Below, piece after piece: positions 1-5,560 of a stretch of 5,560 nt of DNA (its first letter is position 1; every line of letters starts with the position of its first letter). This DNA is from an uncultured Bacteroidales bacterium (GTDB lineage Bacteria > Bacteroidota > Bacteroidia > Bacteroidales > UBA932), in contig CAMOGR010000176.1 of NCBI GenBank assembly GCA_946614205.1, positions 1-5,560 on the forward strand. Direction: 5' to 3'. A program made the position numbers and the translations under genes. The notes below the pieces were generated by a model. The model worked only from the letters and a program-made list of their open reading frames with translations. It ran no database searches and was not told where the DNA came from.

Positions 1-1
1 G

Positions 2-2821
2 CCCGCCGTTTCCTGTTCCACTCCTGCCGAAAGGGCCGCCCGGTCCCTCGCGGAGCGAATCGCTCCCGGATACAGCATACGCTTCCGGGAAGTTGCCGAC
101 ACCGTAGATTTCTACTCCTTCCGGACAGTTGGCAACAGTCTGGAAATCAGTGGCAACAATGCCGTCAGCATGGCGGCGGGGCTGGGCCGGTACCTCAGCG
201 ACTGGTGCGCCGTGAGCGTTTCCTGGGACGCCGACGACCCCGTCTCGCTGCCTCCGGTAATGCCCCGGGTGGACAGCAGCGTGAGCGCCAGGGCCCTCGT
301 ACGGGACCGGTTCTTCCTCAACTACTGCACCTTCGGCTACACCCTTCCCTGGTGGGGATGGAGAGAGTGGGAACGGCTCATAGACTGGATGGCGCTGCAG
401 GGCATCAACCTCCCTCTCGCAACTACCGGCGAAGAGGCCGTATGGAAGGAGGTCTGGGATTCCTACGACATCGACACCAAAGAGTTTTTCACGGGCCCGG
501 CGCATCTGCCCTGGCACCGGATGAACAATATAGACGGCCTCGACGGGCCGCTTCCCGACGGCTGGCTCAGCGGGCAGAAGTCGCTGCAGAAGAAGATATT
601 GAAGCGGGAACGCTCCCTTGGGATGCGGGCCGTCCTGCACGCCTTCTCCGGGCACGTTCCGGCGCAGCTCAAGGAGAAATTCCCCGACGCCGCAATAAGC
701 GGTTTCGGAAGCTGGGCGGGCGAGCCGGAGAAGTATTCCTGCCACTTCCTTTCGCCCGTGGACCCGCTTTACGCAGAAATACAGCAGAAGTACATCAAGG
801 CCCTCACGCGCGAATTCGGCACCGACCACATCTACGGCATGGACCTTTTCAACGAGGTGCAGCCGCCGTCCTGGGACCCTCAGACGCTGGCGGGCATTTC
901 TGCCGGAGCCTACGAGTCCCTTGCCGCCGCGGATCCCGGAGCCGTATGGCTCCAGATGGGCTGGATGTTCTACAACGACCGCCGGCACTGGACGCCGGAA
1001 ATCATCCAGGCGTATCTCGGCGCCGTGCCGCAGGGAAAGGTCGTCCTGCTCGACTATTACCTGGAACACACGCCCATCTGGACCACCACCGAGAGCTTCT
1101 ACGGTCAGCCTTTCATCCTCTGCTACCTGGGGAACTTCGGGGGCAACACACGCCTCGCCGGGCCTTTCCGGAAGACTTCCGAGCGAATCGGGGAAGCGCT
1201 CTCGGACGGCGGAGCGAGCGGCCTGGGCTCCACTCTGGAAGGCTTCGGAGTCAACCAGTGGATGTACGAATACGTCTTTTCGAGGGCGTGGGATACGGGA
1301 GTTTCCGACGAAGACTGGATTGACCGTCTCGCCGCACGCCGCAGCGGCCCTGGGACCGAGGGCGTATGGCACACTCTTGCCGACAGCGTTTACGTACACG
1401 GCGCTATCTCCCAGGCCCCTCTGATGGCCGGACGGCCCTGCCTTGACGGCTGGAAGAGCTGGACCGTCATACACAAACTGTGGCACCGTCCGCAGCTGGT
1501 AAGCGGGGCCTGGAAGGACCAGGCCCGGACTTTTGCCGCCCGAGGGGCTAACGAGCCCGGATGGGCGGAGCGTTTCGACCTTGTGAACCTCGGCATACAG
1601 GCGCTCGGAAACCTCTTCGCAGACGAGCGCGACGCCTTTTCGGCAGCCCTCCGCGCAGGAAGGCCCGCCGAGGCGCGAGCTGCTGCAGACCGTATGCAAG
1701 AGATGATTGATGACGCCGACCGCCTGGCCGCCTGCTGCCCGCAGTTCAGCCTCCGCCGCTGGCTCGAAAAAGCCGCCGGCTGGGCCTCTGACACGTCGGA
1801 AACCGCTTATTACCAGCGTAATGCACGTCATCTCGTTACGACATGGGGATACGGAAAGTATCTGCCCGACTATGCCTCGCGCTGCTGGCAGGGACTGCTG
1901 GGCTCGTTCTACGGCCCGCGCTGGAAAATATTTACCGATGCCGCGCAGAAGGCTCTGGAGGACGGCGTTGCGTTCGACACCGAAGCCGCCGACAGTCTCG
2001 TGTACCACTTCGAACAGGAGTTCGTGGAGGGTCGCGTCCCCATAGAATTCCGAGAGGGCGGAGACCCGTTGGAACTGTCTGTCAGACTGATAGACAAATA
2101 CTTCCCCGACCGCGAGCTGACTCTGGCAACATACAACGTCGGAGTGTTTTCAAAATACACCGGCGACAGCAGCGCCGATATAGCCGCCCTTGTGCGGCGC
2201 CTTGGCGTTGACTACCTGGCTCTCAATGAATTGGACAGCTGCAACCGGCGGCACTCTTCGTTCCAGCTGCAGGAGTTTGCCGGGCTTCTCGGGTGGAACT
2301 GTCACTTCGCACGGGCCTTCGGATTTGCCGGCGGAGCCTACGGCAACGGAGTCGCCACGCCGCATGAGATTACCGACGCCTTCCGCGTGGACCTTCCGCG
2401 CTTCGACGGGAGCGAGCCGAGGAGCGTAGCCGTCGTGGAGACCCGGGACTGCGTATTCGCCGCCGTTCATCTGGACCACCGCGGCAAAGTTGCCGCCCTC
2501 GAGCAGGCAAAGATTATAAACGGCTGGTTTACGGAACGTTACTCAGGCGGCAGCAAACCCGTTTTCCTCCTTGGCGACATGAATTCGCTGCCACAGAGCG
2601 ATGTTGTCGCCGAGCTTGGCAAGTGCTGGGAAAAGCTTTCGCCGGACGCTCCGACCTATCCTTCCGGGGCACCCGCCAAATGCATCGACTATATCTTCGC
2701 ACTGCGCGGAGCAGCCCCGGTGGAGGTTATTTCGTCGCAGGTCGTGGACAGCGCCGCCGGAGCGGACATCTCCTCGCTGTCAGACCATTGCCCGGTCGTC
2801 TGCCGGGTCTGCATCCGATGA
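2..2821 (+). CDS. GH89 alpha-N-acetylglucosaminidase fused to an endonuclease/exonuclease/phosphatase domain (5' partial)
   Basis: The frame is open from base 2 (939 visible residues), so the start and any signal peptide lie upstream; the ATG at 170 falls inside the N-terminal domain and is not the real start. Seen: residues 1-95 resemble the NAGLU N-terminal domain. Residues 98-435 are the GH89 barrel, with NYCTFGYTLPWWGW, EWERLIDWMALQGIN and FFTGPAHLPWHRM. The two expected catalytic glutamates are Glu285 (DLFNEV) and Glu413 (STLEGFG). Residues 435-705 are the helical C-terminal domain. Residues 706-939 are an EEP fold with Asn712 (TYNVG), Glu743 (LNELD), His823 (VHLDH), Asp859/Asn861 (GDMNS), Asp896 (IDYIF) and Asp928/His929 (SDHCP), a full metal and catalytic set. 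Known: GH89 removes terminal alpha-linked GlcNAc, as in heparan sulfate or mucin glycans; EEP enzymes cut phosphodiester or phosphomonoester bonds. Inferred: an exported glycan-degrading enzyme with a second phosphatase or phosphodiesterase activity. The EEP substrate cannot be read from sequence. Confidence 0.93.
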   Translation, partial: PAVSCSTPAERAARSLAERIAPGYSIRFREVADTVDFYSFRTVGNSLEISGNNAVSMAAGLGRYLSDWCAVSVSWDADDPVSLPPVMPRVDSSVSARALVRDRFFLNYCTFGYTLPWWGWREWERLIDWMALQGINLPLATTGEEAVWKEVWDSYDIDTKEFFTGPAHLPWHRMNNIDGLDGPLPDGWLSGQKSLQKKILKRERSLGMRAVLHAFSGHVPAQLKEKFPDAAISGFGSWAGEPEKYSCHFLSPVDPLYAEIQQKYIKALTREFGTDHIYGMDLFNEVQPPSWDPQTLAGISAGAYESLAAADPGAVWLQMGWMFYNDRRHWTPEIIQAYLGAVPQGKVVLLDYYLEHTPIWTTTESFYGQPFILCYLGNFGGNTRLAGPFRKTSERIGEALSDGGASGLGSTLEGFGVNQWMYEYVFSRAWDTGVSDEDWIDRLAARRSGPGTEGVWHTLADSVYVHGAISQAPLMAGRPCLDGWKSWTVIHKLWHRPQLVSGAWKDQARTFAARGANEPGWAERFDLVNLGIQALGNLFADERDAFSAALRAGRPAEARAAADRMQEMIDDADRLAACCPQFSLRRWLEKAAGWASDTSETAYYQRNARHLVTTWGYGKYLPDYASRCWQGLLGSFYGPRWKIFTDAAQKALEDGVAFDTEAADSLVYHFEQEFVEGRVPIEFREGGDPLELSVRLIDKYFPDRELTLATYNVGVFSKYTGDSSADIAALVRRLGVDYLALNELDSCNRRHSSFQLQEFAGLLGWNCHFARAFGFAGGAYGNGVATPHEITDAFRVDLPRFDGSEPRSVAVVETRDCVFAAVHLDHRGKVAALEQAKIINGWFTERYSGGSKPVFLLGDMNSLPQSDVVAELGKCWEKLSPDAPTYPSGAPAKCIDYIFALRGAAPVEVISSQVVDSAAGADISSLSDHCPVVCRVCIR

Positions 2822-2840
2822 GGGCAACTAGTCCCTTCGG
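2815..2840. terminator. Bulged hairpin spanning the two convergent stop codons, possible bidirectional terminator
   Basis: CCGA, a TG bulge and AGGG on the left pair with CCCT and TCGG on the right, closing an 8-base loop (CAACTAGT). The stem contains the stop of the GH89-EEP gene and the loop contains part of the stop of the HTH gene. Its place between convergent genes suits a shared terminator. There is no T-tract on either side, so a classical intrinsic terminator is not supported and the structure could be chance. Confidence 0.25.
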
Positions 2841-3031
2841 AATTCGAGGATGTCGCTCGGCTGGCAGTCGAGGGCTGCGCAGAGAGCGTCGAGGGTCGAA
2901 AAGCGTATGGCCTTGGCCTTGCCGGTTTTAAGGATCGAGATGTTCGCGGGAGTTATGCCTACCTTCTGGGCCAGCTCCCCGGAGGACATTTTCCTCCGGG
3001 CAAGCATCACGTCCAGATTAACAACAATCAT
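2828..3031 (-). CDS. Small Cro/C1-type (XRE) helix-turn-helix transcriptional regulator
   Basis: This 67-residue protein is almost entirely one DNA-binding domain. Residues 18-25 (GELAQKVG) form the first helix of the HTH and residues 27-38 (TPANISILKTGK) the recognition helix. They are followed by AIRFSTLDALCAALDCQPSDIL, typical of the YozG-like compact XRE group (HTH_26 type). There is no ligand or dimerisation domain. Proteins of this group often sit beside a DUF2975 membrane protein; none is visible here. It is instead the last gene of the NfeD-like/flotillin operon, 4 bases after the flotillin stop, and is probably co-transcribed with it. The start is supported by AAAGGAGG placed 9 bases upstream. 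Its target is unknown; feedback on the operon promoter is a guess. The family call is firm, the role is not. Confidence 0.9.
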   Translation of the reverse strand: MIVVNLDVMLARRKMSSGELAQKVGITPANISILKTGKAKAIRFSTLDALCAALDCQPSDILEFRRD

Positions 3032-3035
3032 ACTT

Positions 3036-4436
3036 CTACTCCTCCTTTGCGGCCTCGTCAGCCTCTGGTTTCTCGCTGCCCTTCAAATAGTTGGGTAGTT
3101 CCATTCCGGCCATCTTGAAGAGGTCCTGGAGCGGGGGTACCGACTGCATCAGGCCCGACACGAAGTTGGCCGTGGCGGTTTTCCCGTTCGGATTGCTGCC
3201 GCCGTCCCATACGGTGACCTTGTCGATGTTGATGCCCTTGACGGCCTCGACCTGAGTCTTGACGAGTTCGGGCAGCTTGTCGGTAATTAGCATTGTGATG
3301 GCCTGTGCGGCGTCGCCTCCGGCAGCCTCGACCAGCTGGCCGAAACCGGCTGCCTGCTTGGAGAGAATCTCCAGGGTACCGCGTGCCTGGGCGTCCATCT
3401 TGGCGTAGATGGCGTCGGCCTCACCCTTAGCCTTGCGGCGGAGCTGTTCGGCCTCGGCTTCGGCTTCGATGATGGCCTTCTCCTTCTCTATCTGTGCGTG
3501 GACCACGATGTTGGCCTGCTGGGTGGCCTTCTCCCTCTCGGCGCGGGCAAGTTCGGCGTCACGTTCGCTCTTGTATGCCTCTTCGAGAGCCTTTGCGGCC
3601 TGGACCTTTTCCGCTGCGACTGCAAGCCTCTCTGCTTCAGCCTGTTTCTCACGCCTTGCAGCGTCGGACTGAGCTATCGCAATCTTCGAATTGTTCTCGC
3701 CTTCCACCGCCTTTGCATTGGCGTCGGCGGTCTTGATACGGGTGTCGCGGGTGGTTTCGGCGATCCGGATGTCCTTGTCCCTGTCGGCCTCGGCCTTTCC
3801 GATTTCACCGTAGCGGTTCTGCTCCGCAACGCTCTTCTTGGCGTCGTTGATGGCCTTTGCGGCGGCCTCTTTTCCGAGAGCCTCGATGTACCCGGACTCG
3901 TCACGTATGTCGGTGACGTTCACGTTGATAAGCTTGAGGCCTATCTTGCGGAGCTCGGCCTCCACGTTGGTGGAGACGTTCGCGAGGAACTTGTCGCGGT
4001 CGGAGTTGATTTCCTCGATGTCCATGGTGGCGATGACAAGACGCAGCTGGCCGAAGAGGATATCGGTGGCGACGTTGCGGATATCGTCGAAACTCAGGCC
4101 CAGCAGACGCTCGGCGGCGTTGGTCATGCTTTCGGGCTCGGTGGAGATACCGACGGTGAAGCGGCAGGGCACGTCGACGCGGATGTTCTGCTTGCTCAGG
4201 GCGTTGGTAAGGTTGCACTCGATGCTGATGGGTGTGAGGTCGAGGTAAGAATAGCTCTGGAAGACGGGCCAGATGAAGGCGGCGCCGCCGTGGATACATT
4301 TGGCGGAGTTCTTGTTGCCTGTCTTACCGTAGATTACGAGAATCTTGTCGGAGGGGCACCTGCGGTAGCGCCTGAGGATGGCCGCAAACGTTACGAACAG
4401 GACGAAAACGATGATGAGGATAAGATAAAGGGGCAT
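3036..4436 (-). CDS. Flotillin family protein (SPFH domain, FloT/YuaG-like)
   Basis: This is a 466-residue membrane-associated scaffold protein. Residues 3-20 form a hydrophobic anchor, followed by the basic stretch LRRYRRC. Residues 27-190 are the SPFH/band-7 domain, with CPSDKILVIYGK, GGAAFIWPVFQ and the segment around RLLGLSFDDIRNVATDIL. Residues 190-360 are a long charged coiled coil rich in Glu-Ala and Lys-Ala, the flotillin signature. The C-terminal part (about 360-450) includes GINIDKVTVWDGG and ends in an acidic tail. Length and order match bacterial flotillins. Known: these proteins oligomerise at the inner face of the cytoplasmic membrane and organise ordered lipid microdomains with an NfeD/YuaF partner. 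That partner is encoded 4 bases upstream, supporting the call. No Shine-Dalgarno is visible; the AT-rich TAATCATTTAATACT precedes the ATG, as is common in Bacteroidota. The coil's codon bias creates long antisense open frames, which are not genes. Confidence 0.95.
   Translation of the reverse strand: MPLYLILIIVFVLFVTFAAILRRYRRCPSDKILVIYGKTGNKNSAKCIHGGAAFIWPVFQSYSYLDLTPISIECNLTNALSKQNIRVDVPCRFTVGISTEPESMTNAAERLLGLSFDDIRNVATDILFGQLRLVIATMDIEEINSDRDKFLANVSTNVEAELRKIGLKLINVNVTDIRDESGYIEALGKEAAAKAINDAKKSVAEQNRYGEIGKAEADRDKDIRIAETTRDTRIKTADANAKAVEGENNSKIAIAQSDAARREKQAEAERLAVAAEKVQAAKALEEAYKSERDAELARAEREKATQQANIVVHAQIEKEKAIIEAEAEAEQLRRKAKGEADAIYAKMDAQARGTLEILSKQAAGFGQLVEAAGGDAAQAITMLITDKLPELVKTQVEAVKGINIDKVTVWDGGSNPNGKTATANFVSGLMQSVPPLQDLFKMAGMELPNYLKGSEKPEADEAAKEE
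3041..3048 (-). promoter_or_regulatory. Shine-Dalgarno-like site for the HTH regulator, inside the flotillin 3' end
   Basis: On the minus strand AAAGGAGG lies 9 bases before the HTH start codon and is made by the last flotillin codons (AAG GAG GAG, Lys-Glu-Glu) before TAG. It supports the chosen start and suggests translational coupling. Bacteroidota generally make little use of Shine-Dalgarno pairing, and the other two operon genes have no such site, so it may simply be a by-product of the KEE codons. Confidence 0.55.
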
Positions 4437-4440
4437 AGTA

Positions 4441-5058
4441 TTAAATGATTAGTGATTCAAGAGGTTCTACAAGGAGCGTATCCGCACTGATGACTTCGGT
4501 GACACGTATGCGGGTCCCGGTCTTGAGGACGTCGCCGTCGGTGAGCGCCTCGTACTCGCGCACCGAGTTGTTGATGGTTATCTGAACTTTTCCGCTGCCG
4601 GAACGTTCTGCGGGAATGGTAAGGTAGACCTTGCCCTCGCAGCCTACCGCAGACTGGAAGACATTGATGTTGCCGGCCTGCTGCATGCCGCTCAGCCACT
4701 TGAAGAGAAGCAGCACCAGAGCTACCAGCACTATGCCGACCACGATGGAAACAAACAGCAGCATCGGAGTGGAGGAGATACTGTTCTTGAGGAGAATCGC
4801 CGTCCATCCGAAACCGAGGAAGAAATTGACGAAGTTCCTGAAGGTCAGCAGTCCCTGGCCGGTTCCATGGGCCGCGTCGCCGTCGATGGGCGCACTGTCG
4901 GGAGTGTCTGTGCCAGTGTCGATGTCGAAGTCGGAATTGCCCGAATCGGCACCCAGGAAAGTCATCACGCTCTGCACGATGAAGATGAGCGACGCCGAAA
5001 GCGTTATCGCCCACAGGACCTTCATCATTACGCTAAGAGAATTCCACCATTCAATCAT
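4441..5058 (-). CDS. NfeD/YuaF-like membrane protein with C-terminal OB-fold domain, flotillin partner
   Basis: This is a 205-residue protein. Membrane segments are expected at about residues 12-34, 70-92 and 97-120. An acidic, Asp/Gly/Thr-rich, probably extracytoplasmic loop (about 37-68) lies between the first two. Residues 133-200 look like the NfeD OB-fold: AVGCEGKVYLTIPAERSGSGK, then a beta-rich stretch with GTRIRVTEVISADTLLVEP. The serine-protease domain of long NfeD proteins is absent, so this is the short YuaF-type form. Known: such proteins are encoded next to flotillins and act with them in membrane organisation. It is the first gene of the operon. The start at 5058 is chosen because the membrane-proximal sequence begins there and a plausible promoter lies about 30 bases upstream; Met11 and Met12 are alternative starts but would cut into the first membrane segment. 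No Shine-Dalgarno is seen. Confidence 0.88.
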   Translation of the reverse strand: MIEWWNSLSVMMKVLWAITLSASLIFIVQSVMTFLGADSGNSDFDIDTGTDTPDSAPIDGDAAHGTGQGLLTFRNFVNFFLGFGWTAILLKNSISSTPMLLFVSIVVGIVLVALVLLLFKWLSGMQQAGNINVFQSAVGCEGKVYLTIPAERSGSGKVQITINNSVREYEALTDGDVLKTGTRIRVTEVISADTLLVEPLESLII

Positions 5059-5088
5059 ATCTTATATTGTTTTACGGGTTGTTTTCTG

Positions 5089-5120
5089 CAAATAAAATAA
5101 ATATTTATCGAAAAACAAAA
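5089..5120 (-). promoter_or_regulatory. Putative Bacteroidota-type promoter of the NfeD-like/flotillin/HTH operon
   Basis: On the minus strand TTTTG (5116-5120) is followed after 19 bases by TTTATTTG (5089-5096). This fits the Bacteroidota pattern TTTG at -33 and TAnnTTTG at -7, with one mismatch in the -7 element. The implied 5' leader is about 24 bases. The surrounding stretch 5059-5160 is strikingly AT-rich compared with the genes, as expected of a promoter region. In so AT-rich a sequence a one-mismatch hit can be chance. From 5161 to 5208 I see nothing recognisable. Confidence 0.42.
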
Positions 5121-5208
5121 TTTAATTCACGAAAAACTAACTTTTTGTCAGAATAGTCGACAATTTTGGGATACAGCTAAATGGGTCGGTTCATCTGCAA
5201 CCTCTCTC

Positions 5209-5520
5209 GGGATCACTTTTGCCCTTGAGTGATCCCGTTTTACTCTCCGACATCCCCGCCGGGATCACTTTTGCCTCGGAGTGATCCCGTTTTACGCTCC
5301 GACATCCCCGCCGGGATCACTTTTGCCTCGGAGTGATCCAGTTTTACGCTCCGACGCCCCAGCCGGGATCACTTTTGCCCTTGAGTGATCCCGTTTTTCC
5401 CTCCGACGCCCCCGCCGGGATCACTTTTGCCTCGAAGTGATCCCGTTTTATGCTCCGACGCCCCTTCCGGGATCACTTTTGCTTCAGATTGATCCCGTTT
5501 TACACTCTGTCATTCCAAAC
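5209..5520. repeat. Six-copy tandem repeat, 52-base period, each unit with a hairpin and GTTTT
   Basis: Units start at 5209, 5261, 5313, 5365, 5417 and 5469 with no insertion or deletion. Every unit opens with GGGATCACTTTTGC, identical in all six. In copies 1, 2, 4 and 5 the arm GGGATCACT pairs perfectly with AGTGATCCC around a 10-base loop, and a flanking C-G pair extends the stem to 10 bp. Copy 3 has an A opposite G near the stem base, and copy 6 has one internal mismatch (ATTGATCCC). GTTTT follows the stem in all six, then a GC-rich linker that varies more. Each unit contains two GATC sites. The array is noncoding: TGA recurs in each unit on the plus strand and the 52-base period cycles it through all three frames; the reverse strand also carries recurrent TGA and TAA. 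Read on the plus strand each unit resembles a weak intrinsic terminator; on the minus strand no T-tract follows the stem. Function unknown. Confidence 0.97.
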
Positions 5521-5536
5521 TTGTCGAGAAATCTCC
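5508..5536. repeat. Possible dispersed intergenic repeat element overlapping the last tandem unit
   Basis: The sequence begins TGTCATTCC and ends GAGAAATCTCC. It resembles, from memory, short imperfectly palindromic elements scattered between genes in many Bacteroidota genomes (TGTCATTTCGA... GAGAAATCTC type). ATTCC and GAAAT can pair with one mismatch. It starts inside the linker of the sixth 52-base unit and continues past the end of the array. The family assignment rests on recollection only. Confidence 0.4.
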
Positions 5537-5560
5537 TGCATAGTCCGTTCCTCCGGCGGG

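Noticed and set aside
170..172. ATG at 170 as start of the GH89 gene
   Set aside because: The same frame is open back to base 2, and the upstream codons encode sequence typical of the GH89 N-terminal domain.
205..1323. Long alternative frame of 372 codons inside the GH89 gene
   Set aside because: It is rich in Arg, Pro and Ala, matches no family I know, and lies wholly in a gene with clear GH89 motifs in another frame; it is a GC-bias shadow.
3498..4448. 316-codon antisense frame opposite the flotillin gene
   Set aside because: It mirrors the flotillin coding sequence, has a low-complexity Gly/Val/Asp/Leu-rich composition and no recognisable domain; the coiled-coil codon bias keeps the antisense frame open.
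5181..5228. 15-codon frame starting ATGGGTCGG on the plus strand
   Set aside because: It has no ribosome-binding signal or recognisable product, and runs into the first hairpin unit.
5209..5520. CRISPR array
   Set aside because: The stretches between the conserved blocks are similar in all copies rather than unique, and no cas gene is visible; this is a simple tandem repeat.
5209..5520. Integron attC array or IS end
   Set aside because: No gene cassettes lie between the units, there is no integrase or transposase, and no paired terminal inverted repeats or target duplications are visible.
5501..5560. Start or end of a gene at the right edge (short minus-strand frames ending at 5509-5511 or at the TAA at 5500-5502)
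   Set aside because: The possible peptides are short and resemble the spurious peptides produced by intergenic repeats; nothing supports coding within 60 bases.

Overview
The window looks like a chromosomal piece of a GC-rich member of the Bacteroidales, possibly Alistipes/Rikenellaceae-like. This rests on three things: the style of the proteins (a GH89 alpha-N-acetylglucosaminidase, a YuaF-like/flotillin pair and a compact Cro/C1-type regulator of a kind common in gut Bacteroidota); an AT-rich leader carrying a TTTG / TAnnTTTG-like promoter; and no Shine-Dalgarno sequence in front of two of the three complete genes. The taxonomic call is an inference from memory, not a search.

Left part (2-2821, plus strand): one long reading frame, open at the left edge. 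It encodes a GH89 enzyme joined directly, in frame and without a recognisable linker, to a complete endonuclease/exonuclease/phosphatase (EEP) domain. Both halves keep their catalytic motifs, so this appears to be a two-enzyme fusion. The start codon and any signal peptide lie outside the window.

Middle part (5058 down to 2828, minus strand): a tight three-gene operon running toward the GH89-EEP gene. The order of transcription is an NfeD/YuaF-like membrane protein (4441-5058), a flotillin (3036-4436) and a 67-residue HTH regulator (2828-3031). Each gene gap is 4 bases. The first two genes are a known functional pair that organises membrane microdomains. The regulator is an unusual third member. 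Its stop lies 6 bases from the stop of the convergent GH89-EEP gene, and a bulged hairpin spans both stops.

Right part (5059-5560): about 500 bases without a gene. Next to the operon lies an AT-rich leader with a plausible Bacteroidota-type promoter (5089-5120). From 5209 to 5520 there are six head-to-tail copies of a unit with a period of exactly 52 bases. Each copy holds a 9-10 bp hairpin followed by GTTTT and two GATC sites. The last copy runs into a short sequence (5508-5536) resembling a dispersed intergenic repeat. I could not assign a function to the array; it is the most unexplained structure in the window.
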